Assembly: GCA_004555865.1 (NCBI GenBank)
Contig: SFJO01000001.1
Span: 1 to 64,000, forward strand
DNA from: Oscillospiraceae bacterium
GTDB lineage: Bacteria > Bacillota > Clostridia > Oscillospirales > Ruminococcaceae
DNA: 64,000 bases
Direction: 5' to 3'
Part shown: one piece after another, positions 1-8,222 of the stretch
Layout: each line of letters opens with the position of its first letter
Numbering within the stretch: position 1 is the stretch's first letter
Made by a program: the position numbers and the translations under genes
Notes under the pieces: generated by a model
Databases searched by the model: none
What the model was told of the DNA's origin: nothing
Seen by the model: only the letters and a program-made list of their open reading frames with translations

Positions 1-30
1 GTCGCCCTGATGCCCTACGTGAGCGACTAA
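1..30 (+). CDS. C-terminal end of an unidentified gene (partial)
   Basis: The first bases read in frame as VALMPYVSD followed by TAA. A strong intrinsic terminator starts 28 bases downstream, which supports a real gene end. Nine residues are too few to assign a family; the gene begins upstream of the window. Confidence 0.5.
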   Translation, partial: VALMPYVSD

Positions 31-57
31 TCCTCGCTTCGCACGGTATTGCGTTTT

Positions 58-97
58 AACCCGGGCCTGTTCCGAAAGGGACAGGCCCGGGTTTTTT
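58..97 (+). terminator. Rho-independent terminator
   Basis: A 16-base stem (AACCCGGGCCTG at its base, one G-T wobble) with a GAAA loop is followed by a run of six T. It ends the gene entering from the left edge. Confidence 0.9.
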
Positions 98-109
98 GTT
101 CTACATCCA

Positions 110-153
110 AAAGGAGAAGTCCCGCGGCATATTTGCCGTTGAACTTCTCCTTT
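110..153 (-). terminator. Hairpin, probable terminator of the leftward membrane-protein gene
   Basis: An 11-base perfect inverted repeat (AAAGGAGAAGT / ACTTCTCCTTT) encloses a smaller CGGCA/TGCCG stem. It lies 20 bases past the stop of the minus-strand gene at 173. Only four T follow on the minus strand, so termination may be partial. Confidence 0.5.
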
Positions 154-172
154 GATTCATTCTTAATTTACT

Positions 173-1779
173 TCAGCTCGCTTTTGCAGTTTTGCCTTGC
201 CCACTGCACGGTTTCAGCAACCGTATTTTGAGCGCCGCCGCCATCTCATTCAGGCCCGCCGCGCCGTAGAGAAGCGCCAGCATAAAGTATTGCAGAATGT
301 ACTGGCTCTTGCCTTCCCAGACCAGCTGGAACAAGAATCCGCCGAAAATGGCCAGCGCCGGCAGCAGCTGTTCCATCTGAAGGTTTTTGCGTTTGTGCCA
401 TAGATACCAGGCCCCGCACACCCAAATCAGCGACTGATACTGATTCATCCATTCCACAAGGTGGGCATTCAGCGGTGTATCGGCGCACACCGCCTCCATC
501 AGCGACGTGGTGGGCTGCCCGCTCTCCTTGTTCTGATTGATCCAGAAGCACTGATAGGTTGGCTCTGCCCATTGAGAGTAGGTCTTTTTTAAAAAGAAGT
601 TTTTCGTATAGGCCGGATCTCCTGCAAAACGCTCCAAACGCTTTTGCAGGTCTGCTTTGGCCATGGCCACGGTGGCATCATGATCAAAGCCGCACTCCTC
701 GTAGGTATCCCAATTATAATTGTTGTACCAGCCCGGTGCCCGCCAGCCTTCCCAATTGCTTTGCAGGCCCATCACTGCCCAGGTGAGCATCCCCGAGCCT
801 TCGTTCACCAGCTGACCGTCCCGCCAGCCATACAGCTGCCGAATCCCCCACTGGCTCCCCTGAATCATCACCACCGCTGCAAGCACAAAGCACAGAGCCC
901 GCCAGCGCCCGGTGCGCAGAACCCATACCGCCAGAACAATGCACTGTGCCACCAGAAGAATCAGCGCAAAGCTCTTCAGCAGAACGGCCAGCGTAATGCA
1001 CACCGCACTCAGCAGCAGTTTCCAACCGGGGCGGCCTTCTTCACGCTGCCATTGCAGCTGCAGCCACAACGCAGTAAACGCCAGCGCCATGCTGGGGATG
1101 TTTCCATAAATAAAGGTGCTGAACAGTACCCCCCCCCGAATAAAATAATCGCTGCATCGTTTTTCTTAAACGTGTCGTTTTCTGCAAATTCCTGCCGGTA
1201 CAGGCGCGCCGCCACATACATGGCCCATAGTGCCGCCGCCAGGTTAAACAGGCGCAGCAGCTGTACCCGATACGGATTGTCCGGCCCCACCATGCGGAGG
1301 AACAGCTCCAGAAATGCCGTCACATACAGCTGGTGCGGATAGCGGAACAGATATTGCCCGTGGTGCAGATAGGTAAAGTCATTCTCGGCAAAGCGACTGG
1401 CCGCCCACAGAATGTTTGCCTGATCTGCCGAAGGCTCCACGCCGATGTTCCAGATCCACCAAACGCCAAAGGCACCCCATGCCAGAAAAAGCGCCGCATG
1501 CACCGCCCGGCTCATCCGCGTGTCTGCTGCGCTCCACCACCGTTGCAGCAGCAGCGTCACAATCAGCGCCACAGCAAAAACGATTAAAAATCGCAGCGGA
1601 CGGTCTGCTCCGTACAAAACCAGTTCCCGGCGGCTGCTTTCGCGGTTCATGTCCATAAATGCCGTGCGCAGCAGGTTGATGCCCGCCAAAAACGTAAACA
1701 ACCCGATGCTCAGCCAGACAAGGCCCCATCGGCAAAACGCGGCTGCAATCCGCCGCCAGTTCCTCTGTTTTGCTGTCAT
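173..1779 (-). pseudogene. GT39-like polytopic membrane glycosyltransferase, frameshifted at a G9 tract
   Basis: Two overlapping minus-strand frames together make one protein of about 535 residues. The first half (start ATG at 1779, AAGGA nine bases upstream) ends in junk after IILFGGG; the second half continues with VLFSTFIYGNIPSMA. The switch falls at nine consecutive G (minus strand) at 1129-1137; seven or ten G would restore one frame. The N half has several membrane segments and the stretch PSADQANILWAA, then YLFRYPHQ, a pattern I associate with GT39/PMT-like enzymes that use polyprenyl-phosphate sugars; this family call is by eye. The C half has further membrane segments, a long loop around residues 330-430 and a final SQYILQYFMLAL segment. 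It is divergent from the glycan genes starting at 1952, which suggests a shared role in wall-glycan decoration. The shift may be phase variation, decay or a sequencing error. Confidence 0.7.
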
Positions 1780-1818
1780 TCTCCAACGTCCTTCCCAAAA
1801 AGAAATTCTTATTATTTT

Positions 1819-1824
1819 ATTATA
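1819..1824 (-). promoter_or_regulatory. -10 box for the GT39-like gene
   Basis: A consensus TATAAT on the minus strand lies 40 bases before the ATG at 1779, in an AT-rich patch. No good -35 was seen. Confidence 0.5.
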
Positions 1825-1906
1825 ACATACTTTTTCATTCATTTATTTGATTTTCCGTTTTTCGCCTCGGATGCACGGCTCTCCCGTTTTCTTTTTCCCC
1901 TCTTTG

Positions 1907-1915
1907 TGCTATACT
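1907..1915 (+). promoter_or_regulatory. Extended -10 promoter of the glycan gene cluster
   Basis: TGCTATACT is an extended -10 element 37 bases before the start of the DUF2142 gene. The -35 region is only T-rich. It faces away from the divergent promoter at 1819. Confidence 0.55.
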
Positions 1916-1951
1916 AAATTCTAGCTATTGCCAATCATAAGGAGATACGCT

Positions 1952-4000
1952 ATGAAACAATTTTTTGCAGCCCATCGGCGAAGCTTGGGCTGCGCGGCGC
2001 TGGCCCTTTGCCTGCTGGCCGCCGCCCTGGTGCTGTGGTGGGTGGAGGTTCTGCCTGCCCAGACCAAGGGCGTCTCGGCCAAACTGAACGACCAGTACAC
2101 CGCCTATACCGACCCCATCGAGGAATCCGTAAGCCAGACTTTCTCCACCGAGCAGCCCCTGTACACACTGGGGTTTGTGTTCGGCCTTTCGGGCGAGCAG
2201 CCTCAAGGGGAGCTGGCCCTGACCCTGACCAACGCCGCCACCGGCGAGGTGTTGGCCGGCAGCACCGGCGACATGGGCGCCATTCTTCCCGGGCAGTACA
2301 CCGTGCTCGGGCTGGATGTGCCGGTGCCCGCCGGGGCTGCGGAGACCTACACCGTCACCTTGACCCCCCATTACACCGGCGCAGGCCGCCTGACCGTGGG
2401 CCGCAGCGCGGAAGCCGTGGAGGGCTTCGGTGCGCTTGAAGCCGATGGAACCTCTCAGCCCGGCGCGCTGGCCCTGCTGGCCACTGTGGACCGGGTGGGC
2501 AGTTTTGTCTCAAAGTATTACCTTGTCATTGTTTTACTGCTCGTAATCGTTGTATGCGGTGCATTCTGGCTTGCCGGCCGCGGGTTTGCCCTGCATCGGC
2601 TGTATTTCTGCCTGGTGCTGGCGCTGGGCGTGGTGTTCTGCCTCGTGCTGCCCCCTTACTCTGCGCCGGACGAGCAGTTCCACATCAACCAGAGTTTCTC
2701 GGTGGCCACCACCTTCACCAGCCGGCTGCCCCTGAACTCGGTGCCCCTATGCGACACCTACCGCCGCCCCACCGATGTGGACCCGCTGCTGCAGGACCAG
2801 AACACCACCGTGTTCACCTGGAAGGAATTCACCGGCACGCTGCTCACCCGCAGCAGCGATGCCCCCGGCGATTTTGAGCTGTACAGCGAAATGCAGGCGG
2901 ATGACAGCAACCTGCTGTACACCGTCAGCGGCGCGGCCGTGGCCCTGGGCTTTCTGCTGCGGCTGGGCTTCACGCCCACCCTGCTGCTGGGGCGGCTGGC
3001 CAATCTGCTGGCCTTTGCCCTGCTCACGGCCTGGGCCGTCAAAAAGGCCCCCTTCGGCAAGGGCGTTTTCGTCGCCGCAGGCCTTCTGCCCATGAGCCTT
3101 CATCTGGCGGCCTCCTTCAGTCGGGACTGCCTCACCCTGGGGCTGGCCTTTGCCTTCACCTCGCTCTGCCTGGATGCCGCCTATGGCCCCCACGAGCGCC
3201 TGACTTGGCGGCAGCTGGTTCCGCTGGCAATTCTCGGCGTGCTGCTGGTGCCCGCCAAGGTGGTGTATTTTCCACTGGCAGCGTTGTTCCTGCTCATTCC
3301 GGCCCAGCGGCTGCCCCATAACGGCAAGGCGTTCAAGGTCGTTTTTCTGGCCCTGTGCGTGGCGGCTTTCGCACTCAGTGGTGCGCGATACACCATTCAG
3401 GGGCTGTTTGCCCGGGCCGACAGCGCCGAAGATCTGGCCGCCCAGACCGAGGCCGTCTCGCAGGAGGTCGCCGACCAGTGGGGCCTTGAAGAAAAGGCCG
3501 AGAATCCGGACAACATCTGCTATTCGCTCGGATACATTCTGGACCACCCGGGCCAGACCATCCAGCTGGTGGTGCGCAGCGCCGTGGAGCTGGGCGACCA
3601 TTACATCAAAACGCTGGTGGGCGGCAAGCTGAGCTATTACAGCCTGGATCTGGCCTGGGGCTGGGTGCTGGTGCTGTATGGGCTTCTGTTCTGGGCCGTT
3701 GTGCCCCGGCAGGGCGAAGCCGGCTGGCCGGGCGTGTTCAGCCGTGGCTGGGGCGGCCTGCTGGCACTGGTCTGCTGTGCCCTGGCCGTGGCCGGGTGCA
3801 TCACCTGGACCCCCACCTATTACACCACCATTTACGGTCTGCAGGGGCGGTACTTCCTGCCCGCGCTGCCACTGGGCCTGCTGGCCCTGCGCCCGGTGAA
3901 CTTCACCCGCACCGGCAGCGACCAAACCCTCTGCGTAGCCCTCGCGCTGGCCGACCTGAGTGTGCTTCTCAATGCATTTCTGGCTATTCTGGCCCGATAA
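1952..4000 (+). CDS. DUF2142 family polytopic membrane protein
   Basis: 682 residues. The start is the ATG at 1952 with AAGGAG eight bases upstream; an in-frame ATG at 1928 lacks such a site. The order is an N-terminal signal-anchor-like segment (LGCAALALCLLAAALVLWWV), an extracellular beta-rich region to about residue 180, then about ten membrane segments. The hallmark PPYSAPDEQFH lies near residue 235, at the end of a membrane segment. DUF2142 proteins resemble GT-C glycosyltransferases and sit in polysaccharide loci; the acidic DE in this loop is a plausible catalytic site, but enzyme activity is inference. It is the first gene of a rightward run with GT2-GtrA, GT4, GT2 and DUF2304 genes. 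A role in transferring sugars to a wall polymer outside the membrane fits. Confidence 0.8.
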   Translation: MKQFFAAHRRSLGCAALALCLLAAALVLWWVEVLPAQTKGVSAKLNDQYTAYTDPIEESVSQTFSTEQPLYTLGFVFGLSGEQPQGELALTLTNAATGEVLAGSTGDMGAILPGQYTVLGLDVPVPAGAAETYTVTLTPHYTGAGRLTVGRSAEAVEGFGALEADGTSQPGALALLATVDRVGSFVSKYYLVIVLLLVIVVCGAFWLAGRGFALHRLYFCLVLALGVVFCLVLPPYSAPDEQFHINQSFSVATTFTSRLPLNSVPLCDTYRRPTDVDPLLQDQNTTVFTWKEFTGTLLTRSSDAPGDFELYSEMQADDSNLLYTVSGAAVALGFLLRLGFTPTLLLGRLANLLAFALLTAWAVKKAPFGKGVFVAAGLLPMSLHLAASFSRDCLTLGLAFAFTSLCLDAAYGPHERLTWRQLVPLAILGVLLVPAKVVYFPLAALFLLIPAQRLPHNGKAFKVVFLALCVAAFALSGARYTIQGLFARADSAEDLAAQTEAVSQEVADQWGLEEKAENPDNICYSLGYILDHPGQTIQLVVRSAVELGDHYIKTLVGGKLSYYSLDLAWGWVLVLYGLLFWAVVPRQGEAGWPGVFSRGWGGLLALVCCALAVAGCITWTPTYYTTIYGLQGRYFLPALPLGLLALRPVNFTRTGSDQTLCVALALADLSVLLNAFLAILAR

Positions 4001-4066
4001 TCCCAATCGCAGGCCGCCGCGTTCTGCGGCGCCCTGCTCCCCCTTCTTTTTAATAAGGAGAAACCG

Positions 4067-5119
4067 ATGAACGTAAAACAAATTCCCCTCATCATCCCCT
4101 CGCTGGAGCCGGATGAGAAGCTTCCCCGCCTGCTGGCCCAGCTGCGCCAGGCAGGCATTGAAAACATCGTTCTGGTAGACGACGGCAGTGGGCCGGTCTA
4201 CCACCATTTCTTCGATGAGGCCGAGCAGCAGGGCTGCACCGTTCTGCGCCACGCCGTAAATCTGGGCAAGGGCCGCGCCCTGAAGGACGCGTTCAACTAC
4301 TGCCTGCTCACCTGGCCGGATGCCCCTGGCTGTGTCACCGCCGATTCGGATGGCCAGCACACCCCCGCGTGCATTCTCAAGTGTATGCAGGCGCTGCTGG
4401 ACCATCCGGACAGCCTGATTCTCGGCTGCCGGGATTTTGACCAGGCGGACGTTCCCGCCCGTTCCAGCTTCGGCAACAAATGCACCCGCATGATGTTCCG
4501 GCTGCTGGTCGGCCTGAAGATCACCGACACCCAGACCGGCCTGCGGGCCATTCCCGCCCGCTTTATGAAAACCCTGCTGGCCACCGCGGGCGAGCGCTTC
4601 GAGTTTGAGTCCAATATGCTCATTGACACGAAGGAGGCCAAGGTACCCATTGTGGAGGTGCCCATCAAGACGGTTTACATTGAGGAAAACCGTACCAGCC
4701 ACTTCAATCCCATTCGAGACTCCATCCGCATCTATGCCATCTTCGGCAAGTTCCTGTTCTCCTCCTTGTCCTCCAGCGTGGTGGATCTGCTCTTCTTCAC
4801 CCTGTTCTGCGGGCTGCTGCGCGGGCGGGTAAGCTTTGACTACATCATCGGGGCCACCATAATGGCCCGTGTCATCAGCGCCTGCTACAACTACCTGCTG
4901 AACTACCAGGTGGTGTTCAAGAGCAAGGCCGACCATCGGGGCGCGGTCCTGCGGTACTTCTGCCTTGCGGTGGTGCAGATGAGCGTCAGCGCCCTGCTGG
5001 TGAGCCACCTCTATCACCTGCTTCCCGGCGGCAGCGAACTGCTGGTGAAGATCCCCGTGGACGTGCTGCTGTTCTTCATCAGCTTCCAGATTCAGCGGGT
5101 GTTCGTATACAAAAAGTAA
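4067..5119 (+). CDS. Family 2 glycosyltransferase fused to a GtrA-like membrane domain
   Basis: 350 residues; start supported by AAGGAG seven bases before the ATG. Residues 5-215 form a GT2 domain of the dolichol-phosphate-mannose-synthase type: LVDDGS near 36 binds the nucleotide, and TADSDGQH at 91-98 holds the DxD metal site. Residues about 225-350 contain four membrane segments of the GtrA type (SSLSSSVVDLLFF onward). In three-component glycosylation systems GT2 makes a polyprenyl-phosphate sugar, GtrA flips it and a GT-C enzyme transfers it. Here the first two steps are on one chain. The neighbouring DUF2142 and GT39-like proteins are candidates for the third step (inference). The sugar cannot be read from sequence. 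Confidence 0.88.
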   Translation: MNVKQIPLIIPSLEPDEKLPRLLAQLRQAGIENIVLVDDGSGPVYHHFFDEAEQQGCTVLRHAVNLGKGRALKDAFNYCLLTWPDAPGCVTADSDGQHTPACILKCMQALLDHPDSLILGCRDFDQADVPARSSFGNKCTRMMFRLLVGLKITDTQTGLRAIPARFMKTLLATAGERFEFESNMLIDTKEAKVPIVEVPIKTVYIEENRTSHFNPIRDSIRIYAIFGKFLFSSLSSSVVDLLFFTLFCGLLRGRVSFDYIIGATIMARVISACYNYLLNYQVVFKSKADHRGAVLRYFCLAVVQMSVSALLVSHLYHLLPGGSELLVKIPVDVLLFFISFQIQRVFVYKK

Positions 5120-5177
5120 TTTTAGCTGATAAATTCACAAACGCGGCACAAATCCCCGGTGGATGTTCTTTACGTTT

Positions 5178-5186
5178 TGTTATAAT
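5178..5186 (+). promoter_or_regulatory. Extended -10 promoter before the GT4 gene
   Basis: TGTTATAAT is an extended -10 element in the 99-base gap after the GT2-GtrA gene, 32 bases before the chosen GTG start. It suggests that the last three glycan genes can be transcribed separately. Confidence 0.5.
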
Positions 5187-5218
5187 TCAGCCACACTGTC
5201 CGAATTGGAGTGTTTAGC

Positions 5219-6376
5219 GTGACCATCTGTTTTTTCTCGGCTCAATACCTGCCCACCGTGGGCGGGGTCGAGCGATACACCAGCTGCCTGGCACAAAAGC
5301 TGCTGGCCCATGGGCACCGGGTGCTGGTGGTTACCAGCGCGCTGCCCGGCCTGCCGGAGCATGAGGTCTCCGACGGCGTGGAAGTCATTCGCCTTCCGGT
5401 TTGGCCGCTGATCGGCGGGCGCTTCCCCGTGCCCAAACCGGGCGGTACACTACGCCGCCTCATGGGGCAGGTATGGGCCAACCACATTGACCTGTGCGTG
5501 GTGCAGGCCCGGTTCTATCCCTCCAGCCTGTACGCGGCGGGCTGCTGCAAACGGCGGCACATCCCCTTCCTGGTCATCGAGCACTCCACCGGCCACCTGC
5601 CCATGGGAAACGGCCCCGTGGGCTGGGCTGGGCATGTGTACGAGCATCTGGCCGCCGTCTGGCTCAAGGCCTGCGGCGCACCCTTTTATGGGGTCAGCCA
5701 GGCCGTGTGTCGGTGGCTGACGCATTTTCATATCCGGGCCAAAGGCACCCTCTACAACAGCGTAGATCCCGCGCAGCTGGCGGCCCTGGCCGAAGCCGAG
5801 CCGCAGATCAATTGGCGCGCCCGGCTGGGCCTTGCACCCGAAACCAAACTGGTTGCCTTTGTGGGGCGCATCATCCCGGAGAAGGGCGTGGCCGAGCTGG
5901 TGGAGGCCTTTTCGCGCCTGAACCTGCCCGATACCGCCCTGGCAGTTGCCGGGGACGGCCCCCAGCTGACCAGCCTGAAGGTCACCTGCCCGCCGGGTGT
6001 GTTCTATCTGGGCAGCGTTCCCTACGCTCAGACGTTGCAGCTGTACCGGCAGGCAGACCTCTACTGCCTGCCCACCCGGTACGCCGAGGGCTTCCCCACA
6101 ACATTTTTGGAGGCTGCGGTTCTGGGCTGCCCCATTCTCACCAGCCGCACCGGCGGCAGCGATGAGCTTCTGCCCGACGAACGCTATGGAATTCAGCTGG
6201 ACGAGCCGACCCCCGAGGCCCTTGCCCCGGCACTGAAGCAGGCCCTGACGGATGACGCCTGGCGGCGCGAGGCCGCGGCCCTCACCCGGGCGCGCCTGCA
6301 AACCCTGTTCACCTGGGATGCCACCGCAGCTGCCCTGGAGGCCCTGCTGCCCGCCCCAACGACCCGCCCTGAATAA
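5219..6376 (+). CDS. Family 4 glycosyltransferase
   Basis: 385 residues from the GTG at 5219, chosen because GGAG lies eight bases upstream; another in-frame GTG at 5210 overlaps that site. It has a GT-B fold. The N domain starts TICFFSAQYLPTVGGVERY, with the glycine-rich acceptor loop. The C domain starts near FVGRIIPEKGV (about residue 217) and holds the EGFPTTFLE stretch of the EX7E donor-site motif, near residue 295. The enzyme is cytoplasmic or membrane-associated and adds a sugar from a nucleotide donor to a lipid-linked glycan. No membrane segment is seen. It sits 9 bases before the next GT2 gene, so the two are cotranscribed. Donor and acceptor are unknown. Confidence 0.88.
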   Translation: MTICFFSAQYLPTVGGVERYTSCLAQKLLAHGHRVLVVTSALPGLPEHEVSDGVEVIRLPVWPLIGGRFPVPKPGGTLRRLMGQVWANHIDLCVVQARFYPSSLYAAGCCKRRHIPFLVIEHSTGHLPMGNGPVGWAGHVYEHLAAVWLKACGAPFYGVSQAVCRWLTHFHIRAKGTLYNSVDPAQLAALAEAEPQINWRARLGLAPETKLVAFVGRIIPEKGVAELVEAFSRLNLPDTALAVAGDGPQLTSLKVTCPPGVFYLGSVPYAQTLQLYRQADLYCLPTRYAEGFPTTFLEAAVLGCPILTSRTGGSDELLPDERYGIQLDEPTPEALAPALKQALTDDAWRREAAALTRARLQTLFTWDATAAALEALLPAPTTRPE

Positions 6377-6385
6377 GGAGGCATT

Positions 6386-7105
6386 ATGCTCAAGCTCCTC
6401 ATTGTGATCCCTGCCTACAACGAAGAAGGCAGCATTGAACGGGTGGTGGATGACCTCATCCAGAACTACCCGCAATACGATTACGTCGTGGTAAACGACG
6501 GCAGCCGTGACCGCACCGCTGCCATCTGCCGCAGCCGCGGCTACCGGCTGATCGACCTGCCGGTGAACCTCGGCCTGGCCGGTGCGTTTCAGACCGGCCT
6601 GCGCTACGCCGCCGAGCACGGATACGACTGCGCCATGCAGCTGGATGCCGATGGCCAACACCTGCCCCGGTACATCGCCCCCATGCTGGAAAAGCTGGAG
6701 GCCGGGGCCGACATTGTGATCGGCAGCCGGTTCGTCACCGTGCTGAAACCCCGCACCCTGCGCATGGTGGGCAGCTACCTCATCAGCTGGGCCATCCGGC
6801 TCACCACCGGCCAGCCCATCTGCGACCCCACCAGCGGAATGCGTATGTTCAACCGCCGCCTGCTGGAAGAGTTCGCCCAGAATCTGAACTACGGCCCGGA
6901 GCCGGATACCATCAGCTACCTCATCAAGAACGGCGCGGTGGTCAAGGAGGTTCAGGTAAAAATGGCCGAGCGCACTGCCGGCGAAAGCTACCTGAACTTC
7001 GCCCGCTCGGTGCAGTATATGATCAAGATGGGGCTTTCCATCCTGCTCATTCAGTGGTTCCGCAAGCGGGATACCACCTACCCCTACCCGGAAAGGAGCC
7101 TGTAA
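6386..7105 (+). CDS. Family 2 glycosyltransferase, polyprenyl-phosphate sugar synthase type
   Basis: 239 residues; AAGGAGG precedes the ATG. The IPAYNEEGSIERV N terminus, VVNDGSRDRT near residue 35 and LDADGQHLP near residue 89 are the nucleotide and metal motifs of the DPM1/GtrB group. There is a DPTSGMRMF segment near 150 and, unlike GtrB, no C-terminal pair of membrane helices. It likely transfers a sugar from a nucleotide to undecaprenyl phosphate on the cytoplasmic face. The DUF2304 membrane protein starts three bases after its stop, and the pair may work as a unit. GT2/DUF2304 pairs are familiar from Firmicutes wall-polysaccharide loci. Confidence 0.88.
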   Translation: MLKLLIVIPAYNEEGSIERVVDDLIQNYPQYDYVVVNDGSRDRTAAICRSRGYRLIDLPVNLGLAGAFQTGLRYAAEHGYDCAMQLDADGQHLPRYIAPMLEKLEAGADIVIGSRFVTVLKPRTLRMVGSYLISWAIRLTTGQPICDPTSGMRMFNRRLLEEFAQNLNYGPEPDTISYLIKNGAVVKEVQVKMAERTAGESYLNFARSVQYMIKMGLSILLIQWFRKRDTTYPYPERSL

Positions 7106-7108
7106 CCC

Positions 7109-7531
7109 ATGATCGAGATCAGCATCTACCTGCGTGTGCTTCTGGTTCTGGGCAGCATTTCCACCGCCGCCTTCATCCTCAAGCGCATCCGGCAGGCCAA
7201 GGTTCAGATTGAGGACTGTATCTTCTGGCTGTTCTTCGCGGCCTTCCTGCTGCTGCTGAGCATCTTCCCGGAGGTGGCTTCCTGGGTTTCCCGCCTGCTG
7301 GAATTTGAAAGCCCCATCAATCTGGTGTATCTGCTCATCATTTTTGTGCTGTTGGTCCACCAGTTTTCCATGACCGTGCGCATCAGCCAGATGGATTTCA
7401 AGCTGCGCACCCTGGCGCAGAAAGTGGCCCTGAACGAGCGGGACCAGGAAGAGCACGAGGCCGCGCACACCGCTCAGAACGGCTCTGCGGCCCTCGGCAA
7501 AGCCGATTTCTCCTCTGAAGAGAAGAAGTAA
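7109..7531 (+). CDS. DUF2304 family small membrane protein
   Basis: 140 residues with three predicted membrane segments (about 7-23, 35-55 and 70-90), separated by a short basic loop KRIRQAKVQIEDC, then a charged C-terminal tail of about 45 residues (QKVALNERDQEEHE). This arrangement is typical of DUF2304, whose biochemical role is not known. Neighbourhood points to partnership with the preceding GT2, perhaps anchoring it to the membrane or helping lipid-linked sugar handling. AAGGAG lies within the end of the upstream gene, so translation is closely coupled. It is the last gene of the glycan run. Confidence 0.8.
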   Translation: MIEISIYLRVLLVLGSISTAAFILKRIRQAKVQIEDCIFWLFFAAFLLLLSIFPEVASWVSRLLEFESPINLVYLLIIFVLLVHQFSMTVRISQMDFKLRTLAQKVALNERDQEEHEAAHTAQNGSAALGKADFSSEEKK

Positions 7532-7589
7532 CCCCCGCCGTTTAACAGGCTTCCGGGCCGGTTTCAGGCCGGTTCTGCGTGTGCATTCT

Positions 7590-7612
7590 GCAAAGGCCGC
7601 CCGGGCCTTTGC
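7590..7612 (+). terminator. Hairpin after the glycan genes, weak terminator
   Basis: GCAAAGGCC and GGCCTTTGC form a nine-pair stem 58 bases past the DUF2304 stop. No proper T run follows, so this may be mRNA end structure and not a full terminator. Confidence 0.35.
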
Positions 7613-7619
7613 CCCTGCC

Positions 7620-7648
7620 TTGTAACCTGTCTGCTTTTATGCTATACT
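7620..7648 (+). promoter_or_regulatory. Promoter of the 98-residue unknown gene
   Basis: TTGTAA, a 17-base spacer and TATACT preceded by TG (extended -10). The predicted transcript start is about 150 bases before the coding start. Confidence 0.6.
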
Positions 7649-7803
7649 AATGGGTACAGGCATCATGCGCAGTGGCTGGTTCTTTTCCGGCGGAAGGCCG
7701 CAGCCGCCATCGCGTACTTTTGCGGGCGCTGACCACCCGCGGGTGCGCTGCCCTGTGTTTGCAGGCGCACACCCCATAGATTATTTGACAGGAGGCTTTT
7801 CAC
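7649..7803 (+). other. Long structured 5' leader
   Basis: A stretch of about 155 bases between promoter and start codon holds GC-rich stem-loops. One is at about 7741-7770, where GTGCG/CGCAC encloses CCTG/CAGG. An AGGAGG ribosome site sits before the ATG. No known riboswitch class was recognised; the length alone suggests post-transcriptional control. Confidence 0.4.
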
Positions 7804-8100
7804 ATGGCTTTTACCCCTAAACTGACCTACCGGGGCCGTCCCCTGGTGCGCAGCAACAACGAGATCTATTACGGCAACATGGCCGATCCCTTTGTGGTGT
7901 TCATGCAGGTTCTCACCGAGAAGGACCAGGGCGGCGTAAAAATCGCCGATAAGGTGCAGGTGATGCTGCTTTCCACCGACACTGCCAAGGCCCTGCCCGA
8001 GCGTGTGGTGAAGCAGGGCACCAAGGTTGGCCTGTACACCGCGCTGGACATCGGCTCTATCTGGCTGGACCGTGCCCTGCGTGACGCAGCCGAGGCCTGA
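7804..8100 (+). CDS. Unknown protein, 98 residues
   Basis: I do not recognise a family. The start has AGGAGG nine bases upstream, the gene has its own promoter and long leader, and a strong terminator follows, so it is a real single-gene unit. The protein is soluble, of mixed charge and without cysteine, signal peptide or membrane segment. It contains YRGRPLVRSNNEIYYG near the N terminus, a central region rich in V and K (GGVKIADKVQVMLL) and a helical C terminus (SIWLDRALRDAAEA). This composition fits a small alpha/beta fold. The convergent neighbour is the CD1247-type zinc-ribbon gene. Function unknown. Confidence 0.75.
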   Translation: MAFTPKLTYRGRPLVRSNNEIYYGNMADPFVVFMQVLTEKDQGGVKIADKVQVMLLSTDTAKALPERVVKQGTKVGLYTALDIGSIWLDRALRDAAEA

Positions 8101-8141
8101 GCTTCTGCTTTGAATCAATTCGCGGCCCGTTCACCGCAAAC

Positions 8142-8181
8142 AAAAACCGCTGTGTGAAATGCTTCACACAGCGGTTTTTTT
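8142..8181. terminator. Bidirectional terminator between convergent genes
   Basis: A 17-base perfect inverted repeat (AAAAACCGCTGTGTGAA) has a run of seven T on the plus side and A5 on the other side, so it can stop both the 98-residue gene and the zinc-ribbon gene. Confidence 0.92.
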
Positions 8182-8222
8182 ATTGCGTATCTGCCGTTTG
8201 CAGGGAGCAGAGAGGGAAGAAA

